Of a DNA stretch of 64,000 bases, positions 47,300 through 61,045 are shown one piece after another (the first letter of the stretch is position 1; the number at the start of each line of letters is the position of its first letter). The notes under the pieces were generated by a model, which had not been told where the DNA came from, made no database searches, and saw only the letters and a list, made by a program, of their open reading frames with translations. Origin of the DNA: Colletes latitarsis (Eukaryota; Arthropoda; Insecta; Hymenoptera; Colletidae); assembly GCF_051014445.1 (NCBI RefSeq), contig NC_135141.1:33565422-33629421 (forward strand), in the 5' to 3' direction. The translations under genes and the position numbers were made by a program.

Positions 47300-49131
47300 T
47301 GGTGAGCAAATCATGTACCACCGATGGGTCACACTTTCTTCAACTTCTACACAAGGAGCATCGCGAACAAACTAAAATTACTCGGGTATCATAATTAACG
47401 TGCAATTGAAACAATCCGTGATTTATTGAAATTAATATTTTACTTCATCACAAAGATTACATCGTATTATGCTATGTGGACACGTTCGAGAATACAATTG
47501 GAAATGTTTAATTTCACGTAATGTGGCGACGAAGTTATTATTAGTCGATATAAATTAAATAACAAAGTAGAAATTCGCATTAGACAATAAATTAAAAAAA
47601 AAAAAAGAAGAGTATATGTACTTTGTTAATATCCACCAATGATTTTTATACGTAAATACATGTTATGAGTGAACATTGTTCGAGAAATGTGTACAGATCA
47701 TCTTTCAATCAAAGCGTTAATCGTTATGTTAAGAGAAAAAATACATATTCGCTATTGCGGAGAATCATACTCGCGTTCGCGAATTCGTATTCGTTGTATA
47801 AACTGGAGTTACAAAAAAAACAAACAAATAAAACAAAATATATATAAAGACGTAATTGCACATATATGAATATACTGAGGTATTGCATTGACAATAAATC
47901 GAGAATTGTAGAAATTAAGTACATACGTGTAAATTCATATTATTCTCGTACGTTACTCAAACATTCAAGGAACTCAAAAATTGAATATCATCGAATCTCG
48001 TTTGAGGAACGGTTCACGGTACGAGAAGACGAATTTTTGTAATTTCTTTCCTAACTGCAAATGGACCCTTGATTTGGGGGGTTGTACTTATTGTTACGTA
48101 ACAATGTTAATTTGACTCGTCGAGATTTTCATATAACAGTCTAATATCATAAATTTTGATATAGCATTATGCAGAGTGTCTAATAAAATATGGGCACAAG
48201 TGAATTCAGCGCACAAAAAATCTTTTTAAACATTCATACCATCCGAGCGAATTCTATCACAAACTTACGTTCAACGGTCGAGATCTCGTACGTAGAATCT
48301 CGTTCTGTTGTTTCTCGATTTATTTTCTCGAAGACAACGTACGCTGAACAGGTCGGACACGATAAGTGTTTTCTTTTATTTTTTATTTTTTTATTTTTCG
48401 TGCGTCGTATCTGAAATTATACCCACATTTTGTAAAACACACTGTATCGATAAATCTTATATCTCGTTAATCTGATTTCCATTAATCTTTGTCCTTAGAA
48501 TCACCCGAATCTCGAAAAAGTTACTTAAATCGTTAACCACGTGTAAATGAATCACAAATATGGACAAATAATATGGTGCGTTGACGCATGCCAGGGACCG
48601 CAGACTTTTCCCAAGATCTACGGAGTTTCTACCACCAGTCAATGTACCCCATTCTTGTAACAGAAACAAGACACGCATGTTTCATGGGTCGCCATTACAC
48701 ATAAGTGGGGACACTCTTTGTTGACTTGGCGTGGGAGGGTTTAAGACCACCAGTTTGCGGTTCCTGATTTATGGTGTGTTCCACATCGAATCGCGCACCC
48801 TTAGAAAAGTCTTAATTTATACGCGCTCCATTAAAATCTAAATATTCTCTATTTCAAAAGAAATAGATACGTATATATACACTTCCTTCGCGCTGAGTAA
48901 TAACTAGAAGAAAAGGATACCATAAATAAATGCGCGATTCGACGTGGAAAACTCAGTGATATAATACAATACTTAAATAATACTGTGCAAAAAGAATTGA
49001 ACACACATGTCCAAGAAATATATGGCTAGACAGAATTGGGATTCTGTGAGAAAGCAGAACGAACATTAGACAGCAAAGTTCTTGTGCTTCGGCAAATAAG
49101 AAATTTTCATACGCTATTGCCCGAATATGTC
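47300..49131. other. AT-rich intergenic DNA
   Basis: No gene recognised. It contains an A-tract near 47594, a diverged inverted-repeat element at 48172-48444 and the probable 3' untranslated region of the galactosyltransferase at its right edge. Confidence 0.5.
48172..48444. mobile_element. Diverged MITE
   Basis: The left end CAGAGTGTCTAATAAAATAT is matched by the complement of the right end, CAGTGTGTTTTACAAAATGT, with several mismatches over about 28 bp. The interior is non-coding. Older than the CAGGGTG copies by its divergence. Confidence 0.5.
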
Positions 49132-50632
49132 TCAGTTTAATAGGCTTTCGCTGCTAGGCCGTGGCTTAGTGACCAGATTCTGTAAGGCTCTTATTTTGTT
49201 TTCCGTTAAATTCGGAGGTCCAAACAGAAAGTCCCTATGAGAACTCGGATTGGACAGAAGGTCCTGCATGTTCTCGTTGGTTAGCACCCAGTAATGCAGA
49301 GAGGTTTGCGTTAAATTTACTTTCCTAGCTAACGTCCCGGTAATGTGGACATCGTCGATCCAGAAATACGGTTCTTTCTGTGCTTCGCGATACAAAAGAA
49401 ATACGCTATCGGGAGAGTACAGTATGGCCCATCCAGCGCAATACGCGGGATAATGTCTTCCAGGATATTCTTGAGGCGAGACTCTCCATTTCGAACGCCA
49501 GGATCTCTTTACGTTGCCCACGGGTAGAAGGTCGCAAAGGATCAACCTTCTGGCACCCAAAGGCGACAGATCACGCGTCAAGAAATCCAACATGGCGGGT
49601 ATATGAACAAAAACATCGTCGTCTAATTTTAGTATATATTTGGCACCTGAAACAATAAGAAAATGTGTGTGTGTAACTTTGTCGCCGATCGTAGCTGAAA
49701 TGATAGCGTGAGGAGTTAACACCGAATTTGACACTGTAAACCAACAAAGTATAAGCTCAAAGCAAGTACATGATTTATTTAACCCAGTTTTCAAGTTACA
49801 ACTCTTTTGATAACCGACTGCGTCCACGTCCACGTATCTTTCCACCAATTGCCCTAAAGTGGCCTCGATAGCAAGCCACGTAGGCGTCCGACTATTCGTC
49901 GGCGGAATAGGTTCGGTGGTTACAACGCAAAAAGAAAACTTATAAATTTGAAAAGAAGGAGAAATAAGTCACGCGTTTCTATGAGCTTCTCTCTTTGTTG
50001 GTTTCCCGGTGCTGGATGCATCGCTGAATCGGGTTAAACGCCCACGTATTAACGAGACAAGCAATTCTCCCCTTACTTGGACAATGATACGTAGCCCATT
50101 TCAACGCCATCACATGCTTGTAAGTCATGTTCCTGTAGACATCGAGAAAGTTGCCTTGTATCAAATCTTTGTATTGTTCATTCTCTTCCACCAGGCTGGC
50201 CTGATACTCGTCGGACGAACCGACTATAAAGAGTAGCGCCACGCCCTGCGACTGCTGGCCCCAGGTCTCCCGTATGATGGTCCTCTTGAGAAAGTTCTCG
50301 GGCGCCGAGTGGACTAGCATCAACAGCAACGGGTGCGTCCTGTTGCACGGGTCGTGATTAATCGTGAACCTGAAGTCCTTGATATTTATTAAAGTGGACT
50401 TGTCATCGACAGGAAGCTCGTTTATCAAGTACGGCTGCGGGGAGGGCGTCGAGTTTCCAGGAAGTATAAGCAAATACCCCGGCGCCGACGCGCCGACGGT
50501 GTACGGCGTCGGGGACCCGGAGCCATCGATGTGCAGCCAGAACGAGTAGCATCCAGTCAGCGCCAAGGCAACCACAAAAATCAGGGTGCATGGCGACGAA
50601 CCAGAGGCATGGAGCCGTCGCTTATCCAGCAT
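49132..50632 (-). CDS. Beta-1,3-galactosyltransferase (GT31 family)
   Basis: Two coding exons, 50632-50077 and 49646-49132, join in phase to 356 aa. Residues 16-35 form a type II signal anchor, so the enzyme should sit in the Golgi with a lumenal C-terminus. The catalytic domain shows RTIIRETWG, LLFIVGSS, YHCPSAKY, then LDDDVFVH (Asp 194-196, the metal-binding DxD). YPAYCAGWAILYS and IDDVHITGTLA follow, matching conserved GT31 motifs. Five N-glycosylation sequons are present (NST, NRT, NMT, NLT twice). The family adds galactose or a related sugar in beta-1,3 linkage to glycoprotein or glycolipid acceptors; the acceptor is unknown. The 5' untranslated part of exon 1 starts at an acceptor near 50670. 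Confidence 0.9.
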
Positions 50633-50670
50633 ACTAACGGGCCCCTTTCATCGTACGCGTTTTAGTCTGG

Positions 50671-53600
50671 CTGAAACATGAAAATCATGCGTGTTACATG
50701 CGTTATATCTATGTATATGTACAGTCCTATGGCACAATGTCGTGAAACTGTATTTTATAGCAGGAGGAAAGAAAAGGGGATAGGGGGCGTTTCGTCCTGG
50801 ATCTCCTAGCAATAGTCGACACGTTCTAGAAAGGCTTCAACAGAAGTGGAAATTCATATTTTTATACACTCTGGGGAGCTCCCTGTACGATTCTACTCTG
50901 TTTATATTACGAGTGAGAATGTACCAACATCTAACACGGTGAAAGTGTTACGAAGCAAACTGATTACCAATTTCTTAGGTATGCTGTTACGTCGTGGAGG
51001 AATGGAAATCGAAGCTCTTGGAGTTGATCGAGCTTTCGGATATTTGCAGAGTATCTCCGAGGTGGAAGGTCATACGTATGTATCAAATGTGATCATCGTG
51101 ACAATGTACCTTGGACCAATGCTATTCTTGCATCACCAATACCAAAGAAACACCTAATGGAACCGTCTGATTGAAGAATCGAGGAGACGAAAATATGACC
51201 AACCGATTGAATGTGCTTGCCAAGTGCATTGCGACCGTATACGATTCAAATGCATAACGGTGGGCATGTAGCGTTGGTCCAACAAGTATCCGGCCATCTT
51301 GCGTATCGAGCAAATTTTGTGTAAAATCCTCGAATAAAAAGAAATTGAAGGAAAATTTACTACTTTACCGTAAACCATTCTAAGCATCGCTGACGACGCC
51401 CCACGTCTTTAACTCGTTGACTACTAATACTGTATTCATTGTAAATCCTATCAGCTATGCTTAACACAAGTGTTGGAATAATCGAATAGGCAAAAGAACA
51501 CTTGTTTCATTTTCTATATCGTAATACCTAACTCTCGAAATAGTTCTGAACGAATACGAATACACGTTTCATTTGGCAGACACGAATTCATACGAGAATA
51601 TAGAAAAAGAAAGCCAAAAACGAATTACTAGAAAATGACTAATATTTATCGATGGTCTAAAAGGGTTCGATGATTTGAGTATATGCCAAGTAAAATGCAG
51701 TGTCCAAATAACGGTAAATGAATTGAAAAATAGCCTTTACTCGCCTTTAGGCATTACTCGAGTGGAAAAACGATTATCGGAAGCCGAATTTCATGGTCGT
51801 GCATACCGTAGAAAACTATTAATATCGAAAACTAATGCTTGCAAACGTCTTCGGTTTCAACACGAACATCCTGACCGATCAATTGAATTTTGGGAAACTA
51901 TAATTCGGATAGGAAATTAAAATTCGAGATTAGAAATACAGTAGAGTCTCGATTAATGCACGAAATGTATGTTCGTTGCATAGTGGCGAAAAGTGGAGGG
52001 GATGATCATGCTAAGCAACAAGTAAGGCGGTCGGTTATGACAGAAAAAGCATAATATTCCTTTCCAAAGCCGGAAACAATGTTTGGTACAATGTTTAGCA
52101 CATTGTCCTTCACTGTTCTTTCTAGCGGTTGTAGAGTCTGACAATCGATAACGATTAATGTAACGAATTACTCCCATTTGACAAAAGTTTAGGTTATATC
52201 GATTCGGATTTCTTTTATGTCTATTCGAACAGTTCACTTTTCTTTTATCTACCGTCTGTGTAAACGGTGACAGATGAAAGACAAAAACTAACACGACGAG
52301 ATTTTTTAGCGCCAAATATTACTGAAGAAAGAGTTTCTTACTTTTGTTCAAGGTCAATTCCAAGCTAGTTTTCTTTCCTTAAAATAATCTGCCAAATAGG
52401 TTCCTTTCTCAATTAGAGTTCTTAACGTAATCATTTTCAAGTTTTCGGAACATTTTTCGTTTAATATTTTTATCATGGTGGCTAGATAAAGAACGAAAAA
52501 CGATAGCGATAATCGCTTATATGAAAATATGTAGATAGCCTTATCAGTTCCAATAGCGAGCGAACTGATAATCTATCGCGATTGGATCAGTTTCGCTCTA
52601 TGCACAAAGTCAGCAAAACGAGTACGCCTAGAGTTCTTTAATTTCGTTCATTCGAAACAAACGTCGATCGAAATAACGATTTTCTAACTTCTGCCGTTTG
52701 GAAACCGTGGATCCATCGACGAACGCGTGTGCTACCGGAACAAAAAAACATATTGGGAGCGTATTTTTGAAACTCGCGTATCCAGACACGAATATGTAAG
52801 TACGGGGAACGTTATAGTCTCTAAAAGTTGCATGTACTTTATGCTGTGTGTGGTATTTACACAAGGACAAACGATATAACACTTTCATAACTCGAAATCA
52901 TAATTACATTGCATAAAATTGAGATTCTCAAACATAATAAAGTATTGCAACAATTTAAATGTAATAATGTAAGTGGAATAATATTTTCTACATTCGCTGA
53001 CATTAAGATATTTACATATATCCGATATATCTACATATCGAGGATTGTTATCTCTATTTACCGGTGCTTAATATACGATTTTTTATTGGCGTTGCATATA
53101 CAGAGCTCGAATAAATGCAAAGGCAACTATTGTGATGCTAATTAAGTTTATAATCGATAACATACTCTTAGAATTTCAATTGCATCCTACTATCGTTTTT
53201 AATCTTTCTTTTATTATAGTGGAAAATGTACTATATATGAGTTGAACTATTGTTGTAATGTGAAATGTCAAAATTTCGAAAATATATAGTCAAATACTTA
53301 CAATAATCAGAATATTTTGAAATAAAGTAATTAAAAGTTACATTGTATTTAATTCCATGAAACTGAATAATAATTAGAAAGCGACGCAAACATAAAATTT
53401 TTACTAAAGGTATTTTATAAACAAATTCGTTAATCTTCATTCAAAGAAACATTTTAGAACTATACGAACGCTTTACATATCACATAAAATCAAAGAAACT
53501 TATTGACCATTCCGACTTGTACAGAATGTACTAAATAATTGACCAGGCAGTGTGTACAACCAAGGTTTAGATACTCCATCAATTACACAGTTTCAATATC

Positions 53601-53965
53601 CTGTATTTCAATCTAATTTTCGATACATTCAAACACTCGTTTAAAGTTAAAACAAACGGGCCAAAAAATGGGGAAAAAATCTTACTGTAACAAAGAACGA
53701 ATATTTCAAGAAAATATACGCGTCAAAAGCATCTACGGAAAATGTTAAAATTGCGTTATTTATTTTCACTCGTTTTCGAATGCGCTCGTCGAACACATTA
53801 CGAAAACGCTAACGAAAGTAATAGAAAGATGCTGCAAAAAACAGAGCACAGTAAGGCGAGGAAAACGAAATTTGGTACTGTGCGGTAATGCAAATAAATG
53901 ATAAAAGAAAAAATGAAATAAATAAAAAGAAAGAAAGGAATACGAAGAAGGTACTTACAACTTAC
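50671..53965 (-). other. Probable 5' UTR intron of the galactosyltransferase
   Basis: About 3.3 kb between a good acceptor just upstream of the start codon (TTTCAG at 50671-50676 on the minus strand) and a good donor near 53965. AT-rich, with no coding exon. It contains a decayed Tc1-type transposase fragment at about 51690-51917. Confidence 0.4.
51690..51917 (+). pseudogene. Decayed Tc1-type transposase fragment
   Basis: The frame contains RLSEAEFHGRAYRRKLLISK, then CKRLRFQHEH and SIEFWETII, which match the middle of Tc1 transposases (the region before the second catalytic Asp). Only about 75 codons remain and no catalytic triad can be seen. An ACAGTAGAGTCTCGATTA word just after it (51949) might be a separate element end. 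Confidence 0.65.
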
Positions 53966-54080
53966 GTATGGTGAAAAGCTCCAAAAATTTCTAAGCATTC
54001 GCTGCGGGGTTGGAAATCTTGTTCTGCACATCCGGCATACTTGACATCAATGCTCCGACGTCGTCGAAGCGTAGTGCGAT
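53966..54080 (-). promoter_or_regulatory. Possible untranslated first exon and promoter of the galactosyltransferase
   Basis: A minus-strand donor (CCATAC then GTAAGTTG, exon end about 53966) follows a non-coding stretch. It would pair with the acceptor near 50670. The start of transcription is not located, and the link is an inference from splice signals only. Confidence 0.3.
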
Positions 54081-54204
54081 GACAGAGGAGTTTGAGGTTA
54101 TGTCATACGAGAGTATTGTTGACGATCCACCGAGTTTAACGGCGGCATATCCCGGTCGTATATTAAGTATCCGTTCTCTCGGAACGTGGGACGAAAGTCA
54201 ATGA

Positions 54205-56256
54205 CGATGATCTCCGCGAGGTGTTCAGCAATATTGTTTCTTTTTTTTCCTAACACCCCTCATCTTTTCCTTTCTATTTGTTTGTTTAACCGTACGCCTT
54301 CACGCGAACGAGACAGCTCGAACCATGTGTAGAAAAATTTGCTAGGAGGCGAAGCCACGTCAAAACCCGAGTTGGACGAAATCCGGATTGGATCGCGGGT
54401 CAAGGAGAAACTTGGTGGGCATTTCTATCTTCTCGAGCCCAAGTAACTCCCAATGGATACACCCTCTTTAGTCACTGGGTATATACCGTCGACAGGGCGG
54501 AGTTTTTAAACTAACATTCGATCTGAGAGCAATTTCCACCGAATATTTGTTATACGACAGTCCTATCCAATGTTACGATTCATCACGCAGCCTTGTTTCT
54601 CTTTATGCATTGTACAAAATTTTTCTGTGATCTTTTAAAAGCAGCTGCCCATGATTCTTCCATTCGTCACTGAATGGATTACGAACGTCAGTATTATAAT
54701 TATTCAAGAGATAATTATTCAATGGCCTCTATGGAAATGAACCAATATCGATAGTCGGCGTGTCGAGCGTTTGTCAAAATAAATATACCGTCTCGTAATT
54801 GTCGCATGACTTCTTTCTGTTACCAATGCACCGTTTTACTTGTTTGATACGAAAATATTATTTTAAATGGTATCGATGAAACAGATAAATAAAATTTCGA
54901 TCCGTTTCAATTTTCACCGTTATTGCGTTTCAGATATAGTCTCAGATATAATTTCTGCCAAAATCGCAGTTTAATTAGGAGTATTTAAATTCATAAATAA
55001 ATAGCTTGACTACTGGTGCAATGTATTTTTTTGCCCGCCTGTGACTCCATTACCTTTTTAATGTCACGCACAACGTGACCGACAAACTTTCGAAGCAGAT
55101 CGTAACGCTATCTGCGGTAGGAATTATAAGTTAACATGACTGTTACTTGAAAACCGCTAGTTACAAATATCTATGTCAAAGCAATAGTTTGAAAAACGAC
55201 TTACGAACTTATTACTCCCAACTAAACGGAAAAACGAATTACAGCAATATGAGAAGGCATTCCGTTTGAAGCCCTTTGACCTTGTTGTTCAATTCGAGTC
55301 TATTTCATGCAAAACAGACTTCAATCGATCGTAAATGAAAGGAGTGCTTTAATGTTTTTTAAGGGCACTTGTTGCTGAATCTCACCTATTCATCATATAT
55401 GCATTATATGTATATTAATACAATGGTGGTGTATATAATACAATAAAGGCACGTTTACAAATACAATGTCGTTCCAATTTCTTCTAAGATCAAGGCTTAC
55501 TTCCGGGGAAGCCATTAACTATCAAGAATCGTTAAATACACGGGGTGCCTGACAAATAAAAAATACCACACGATGACTAATATTATACTAAATATATAAC
55601 TACATAAGGAAATACACTATGTTTGTACCGATAAACGTACAACGACCTAACTCGTGGTTCTTGCATTTGGTCCGAATCCCTCATCGTGAATCTTACATGA
55701 TGTTGTAGTTGGGGGGATTACTACTATGGAATGTTATATTTTACGATGAGCATTTCTCTTATCGTCATTTACATTTTATCCTTTCGAATATGCCGCCCAC
55801 GAGCTTTAGTCGCGAATGGTGGCTGCGGGAGGCGCTAACTGATCGCGGCATGAATTGCACGGACGCGAGAAACTCGAGCGTCTGGCAACGCTAAAACCAC
55901 CTCTCCCAGGGGCGCGAAACGCGCACGCGCCGCACGTTTATTATCTTCTTTCTGTTCAAGTGCCATTTCATTGCATGCAGTGCAGTCTATAAAACAGAGA
56001 ATGCGTTCTCAGTGGATCTCGAGTTTCCTATCACTTATCGTCATTCGTAGCGTATAAACATAACAGCACGCGGTCATTAACTTACAAATTGTTTACGTGT
56101 CGTTCTGACGGCGGGCGCATGGTAACCCGTTAATATCGGCGTCGAGATGGTAGTTTCCGTGCTGTAAAAAAAAGAAAAAAAAAACAGGATCGAGAACCAT
56201 TGTTAGCGTCGTTCACGGGTTTCGGGTTGAATTTTCGAACGGTTACCGCGAGCAAA
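54205..56256. other. Intergenic between divergent galactosyltransferase and SIRT6; SIRT6 promoter at right
   Basis: No gene recognised. From about 55790 the sequence becomes richer in G+C (for example around 55910-55935), which fits the SIRT6 promoter and 5' untranslated region. Short frames here have no family match. Confidence 0.45.
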
Positions 56257-59200
56257 ATGTCATGCAGCTACGCGGACGGTCTCTCGCACTACGAAAACAA
56301 AGGAGTGCTGGGTCTCGAAGAGGTAAAAACCATTGTTTTCCGATCGGCCGTTTGGCGGGAGCTGATCGACCGTTCGCGAGCTTTTCGACTTTAACCCTCG
56401 CGTTATTCTTTTTCTTTCATTTTTAGAGATACGACAGCGTCGAGGCGTTGCGACTGAAATGCGGCCTCCTCGCAGATTGGGTCCAGGCAGCACGGCACGT
56501 CGTCGTTCACACCGGCGCCGGCATCAGTACTGCTGCGGGCATTCCGGATTTTCGGTGATTATCATTTGTAATTTTTCTCTCGAATCCCCACCCTACTTCT
56601 ATGTACTTTTCATCCCCTCCCCGTGCGCCCCGATGGCCCACGATTCCGATCTGTTGTGCGCTCGAAAGCGCCACCGTTCAATTCTTTTAAATTAATCAAG
56701 CGGGAACGGGTTGCCGCGAACAACCGAGCGAAATTCCATTTTGGTCAGCGCGTCCACCATTGTTGCGCGCGACAACGGTGATGATGATTCGTCCTGAAAA
56801 CTTAATGAATAGATGCTAGCTGTTCGATGATACCCTTAATAAATCTACTACGACGAACGGAAGCATTGCCACAGCCAATACTCTGTCCCAAAATTACACG
56901 CAGGCAGAAAAAACACACAATTATCCGTTTAATGTTTTTTTTTCTTTTTTTTTTTTTTTTTTAGAAAATTTAGCCCAGGGTAGGGAGCGACGAGATTTTT
57001 TGCGATTTCGTATAAAAAATTAATGAAAATTAATCTGCGATTTACCATGTATTACATGAAAATTCATTCAAAATATTGAGTAATATTTAGAATAATAATT
57101 TCAAGGACCACGAGAAACATCTTTCCCTGGGTAGCATTGATACTGGGAGAAGGTGTCTCTTTTTAACACCCCAACTACTATGTTTGCATCTTTGTCTTTC
57201 ACAAGATAGACAGATAGATTCATTGTTTATGGGATATTTAAATTATGGACTCTAAGTTATATTTCCTAGAAACAACTAAGAGTATAATTTTATAACAAGC
57301 TCTAGCCTATGCGAATACTTCTGTTTGACAGTATAAATGGATAGACTGCAGCAGAAATCATAAAATTATTAAGAATCTATTTAGGAACCCAAGATGCATG
57401 GTATAAAAATGTTCTCTAGATGAAACATCGATATAAATTAATCTAAACAATTTCCACAACTTTTGTGTTTTACTCTAATCAAAGTCACCATCTCTGAACG
57501 CTAATACCTCTTTGAATATCGTTACTTACAATTTTCTTGTTGCATTCTCTAAAAAGTAACGTTTCTTTGTTATACTAATATCTGTATATTAATTCTAATG
57601 GAGAGCATGGTGGATAAAATTATTTATGGTTTGCATGCACTGCACCCAATTAATTAGAGGTACAAATGGGGTGTGGACGTTGGAGCAGAAAGGTCTAAAG
57701 CCTACCATGAATATCTCCTTCGACGAAGCAATACCTACAAAGACCCACATGGCATTGAAGAAATTGGTTGATTCTAGTGAGTATGATTCTAGCAAAAGGA
57801 GGCAGCTATGGAAAAGAATAATTCTGCAACAGGTCGATTCTTTTAGAAAAAGTTAAATTCATTATAAGTCAGAACATTGATGGCTTGCATCTTCGTTCGG
57901 GGGTGCAGAGACAACACCTCGCAGAGTTGCATGGAAATATGTTTACCGAACAGTGTGATAAATGCGGCAGGTTGGTATATATTTAAAAAAATTATGCAAA
58001 GGTAAAATCTACATACCGCGATATTCCGTTTCAGGCAATTTATTCGAAACTTCGCAACCAAAAGCGTAGGCAAGAAATCGCTCGATACTGTGTGTAGATC
58101 CGAACAGATAGGCGGTCGTCCATGCCGCGGACGCATGCATGACACCATCCTCGATTGGGAGCACAACTTGCCAGACAGTGATCTGACGTTGTCCGATTTG
58201 CACTCTAGGTAACTTGACGATCATTTGTACTGTAATAAAGATGTTCATGTACTTGTAAGGTCAATTATGTTTTCTATTGTGGCGCACAAACGATGGAACT
58301 CTTGAGGCACTATTCAAGATTTCATAAACAGAAGAATAATACAAGTGTATTAAACAAACAAAAAAAATTCACATTTATTGAATGTGATTTCATCTTAATG
58401 TATCATTCTTACTAAAAATTTGGTGTTTTTTGCGAACAGATGAAAGGAAGAGTACCTAACGTGCGTTTCATGGTTGTGTTGAAGTACATGTTAAATGTTT
58501 AAAATTTTGATGCTCTATCTGTCTGCGCAAGTATACAAAAAAAATTTTTTGGAAAAATTTCTTTGATCAGAAAATCCTATATCGATATCTCAGGTTTTAG
58601 TTGACAATTATATTTCACTTATATGGCACCGCGAATGTCGGTCATAGAACTGTATGAAAAAATATATTTTCAGTGTCGCGGATTTAAGCATATGTCTTGG
58701 GACGACACTGCAAATTATTCCCAGCGGTAATTTGCCTCTGTATACCAAAAAGTACGGAGGTCGACTCGTTATATGTAATCTACAGCCTACAAAACACGTA
58801 AGACAACTTTTCCACTCTTGGGGGGGGGCATTAAGTTCTCACGATAAAGAAAACGTATTATCTCTTATTCAAACGATATTGATGATAGCTTTCTCAACAT
58901 TTTTGCTAAGAGATAAAGATATTTTTAACATTATTCAGCGATTAAAATATATTTTAAATAATTTCCAAGAAGACCCGTGCGAGACGACATCTTTGGATAT
59001 TAAAATATGAACGATATGATGATTTTAGGACAAAAAGGCAGACTTGATAATCAACGGTAACGTTGATGAAATAATGATCAGCGTGATGAAAAAGCTGGGA
59101 TTAGAGATCCCCGAGTACGAGAGTACGATGGACCCTACGCGCAACTCTGACATAACGTCTAAGGATATGGACTGGACAATACCGACCAGCAGAATAAAAG

Positions 59201-59517
59201 AAATGAACGTGCTGTACAAGAAAGTGTGCAAACCGATGAAAAGGAAACGACAAACGTTCATGTACGAGAGAGATCGAGCGGAGACCAAACGGGAAACAAA
59301 ACCGAAGAAGCAGGCGTTCATGATAAAGGAGGACATAAAGACGGAGGATACATTGAACGCGACGGACATGGTCGGCAACAACGAGATGATGGGTGACGTG
59401 AGTAGTAATGCGGTGAAAATTGAGGGAGACATCAAGGACCAAGTGGAACCGTTCGAATTCTCTGCGGATAACATGACTCAGCCGGACACTAGTCTAGATG
59501 TAAACGACATGATATAG
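56257..59517 (+). CDS. SIRT6: Sirtuin 6-type NAD-dependent deacylase
   Basis: Seven exons, 56257-56322, 56427-56554, 57658-57776, 57847-57970, 58035-58208, 58674-58797 and 59029-59517, join in phase to 407 aa. The N-terminus MSCSYADGLSHYENKGVLGL parallels the vertebrate SIRT6 start. Residues 50-66 give HTGAGISTAAGIPDFRG (NAD binding). SQNIDGLH is at 112-119, the catalytic His at 133 in ELHGNM, and zinc cysteines at 141, 144, 166 and 176. LGTTLQIIPSGNLPL and LVICNLQPTKHDKKADL close the Rossmann fold. The last about 120 residues are a basic then acidic tail, variable in the family. SIRT6 removes acetyl and long-chain acyl groups from histone H3 and acts in DNA repair, telomere chromatin and metabolism; these roles are inferred here. 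Confidence 0.93.
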
Positions 59518-59673
59518 CCCGATGATTTTGGTGTATGGTGATCGCCAACGACCTAATTATTTCTATTATTCTCAGTCTACGTTAAATTTATTTATGAGTG
59601 CATATAGGATGGATGTTATCTGTATGTGAAGAATGCCTAAAGTGCTACCGATTTGTTTATACGAAAACGACAC

Positions 59674-59679
59674 AATAAA
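59674..59679 (+). terminator. Polyadenylation signal of SIRT6
   Basis: AATAAA 156 nt after the stop codon, followed by an A-rich stretch at 59691-59715. Distance and position are ordinary for a 3' end. Confidence 0.55.
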
Positions 59680-61008
59680 AAAAGAAACCAAAAAAAAAAA
59701 AAAAAAAAAAAAAAAGATGATCGTAAGATAAGTTTGCCAAACGGCAGATCGCTTTTATCGTCAGAAATCAGAGAATGCTGCAATACGTGTACATATGTGT
59801 AGTAGTAATTTTGTGATCGCTTCCATGTTTTGTCCGCTTTCTCATTATATCGACACGTGTCTACGTATGCGCGTAGTTTCACTAGAGCCCCCCAACGTTC
59901 ACGGGTACACGTGAATTTAAGGTTGCGCGCAGCAAAACAAGTGATACTATTTTTAGGTGTTGATACCAGTGTTGGGCAAAATTTGATCAAAGTAACGATC
60001 GACGATTGTGATTAAAATGGATAAACGTTGATCGCCCGCAACAATTGACCATTAAATTAATCGTCGATCGCAGTGGTTTCTCACCATTGAGAAATAACCA
60101 TTAATTCGATCGTCAATTGTTGCGATCGATTTACCTCAGTAATCGATTAATGTTAATCGCGATTAATTCTGATGAAATTTTTAATCGCATCGCATAATCG
60201 GTTAATTAGTTGAGAAGAATTAGTCGTTTAATGCTCAACTGGTTAATACATGGATTTACGTGATCTTATCTATTTCACTTCTAGCAGCCAACGTTGGGCA
60301 TTATTCGATGACTTCATATAAATCTTTATCTAGATAGTTACGCGGATTAAACTGTTTTATTCGAATAAATTATTATAGCATTGGACGCAATTTTGAATCG
60401 AATAAAGTAATGATTAAATCATGCAAATTAAGGAAATTCTTTATCCGTCAGCAGTCGATACGTTTTTATTTGAACAAAATGTTAACCGCGTTACGCGAAC
60501 AAACGGACAAACGTTCATTCGGTATGCTAATACATGAACAAATGTTTAGCCGTTATTAAACCTTGCCTATTTTCCTTTCACGATACTTTCCGTCCTCTTC
60601 CTTGATTTTCTAACTCGCATTTTCCTTTCCATGGCTCTCGTTGATCATATACGATTAAGTTGGCGTGCGTTTTACACGAAATAGTAATAATAGAAATTGA
60701 AATATTGTAACATAGATAAGATGTTGATTATACGTCAATCCATGAATAACGTGTCACGTGTATCCGTGTATTTTAAACCATGTACAAGAACGAAGGCTCT
60801 AGTTCTTATCCAGGATTAGAGTTTCAGCCAATAACTGTATCATACTTCCGACCTGCGCATATATATGCATGCACACCACGGTTTTACTCCACTATCGTAC
60901 ATTAACGTTAAGTACTTAAGATGATTTATTTAGGCCGGTTTTAAACGCGTTAACAGAGATTTTGTAGCGACGACGCGTCCGTTTAATTGATATATGAATA
61001 TATATACA

Positions 61009-61045
61009 CACAAAACACACCCACCCACACACACACACACACACA
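61009..61045 (+). repeat. CA microsatellite
   Basis: ACACACAA, then CACACCCACCCACACAC and a CA run. Simple-sequence repeat in non-coding DNA. Confidence 0.9.

Noticed and set aside
46889..47332. 147-codon frame and matching frames on the other strand
   Set aside because: Produced by the symmetry of the 84-bp inverted repeats; both strands read the same residues.
54010..54204. 64-codon frame upstream of the galactosyltransferase
   Set aside because: No motif and no partner exon; it overlaps the presumed promoter of the minus-strand gene.
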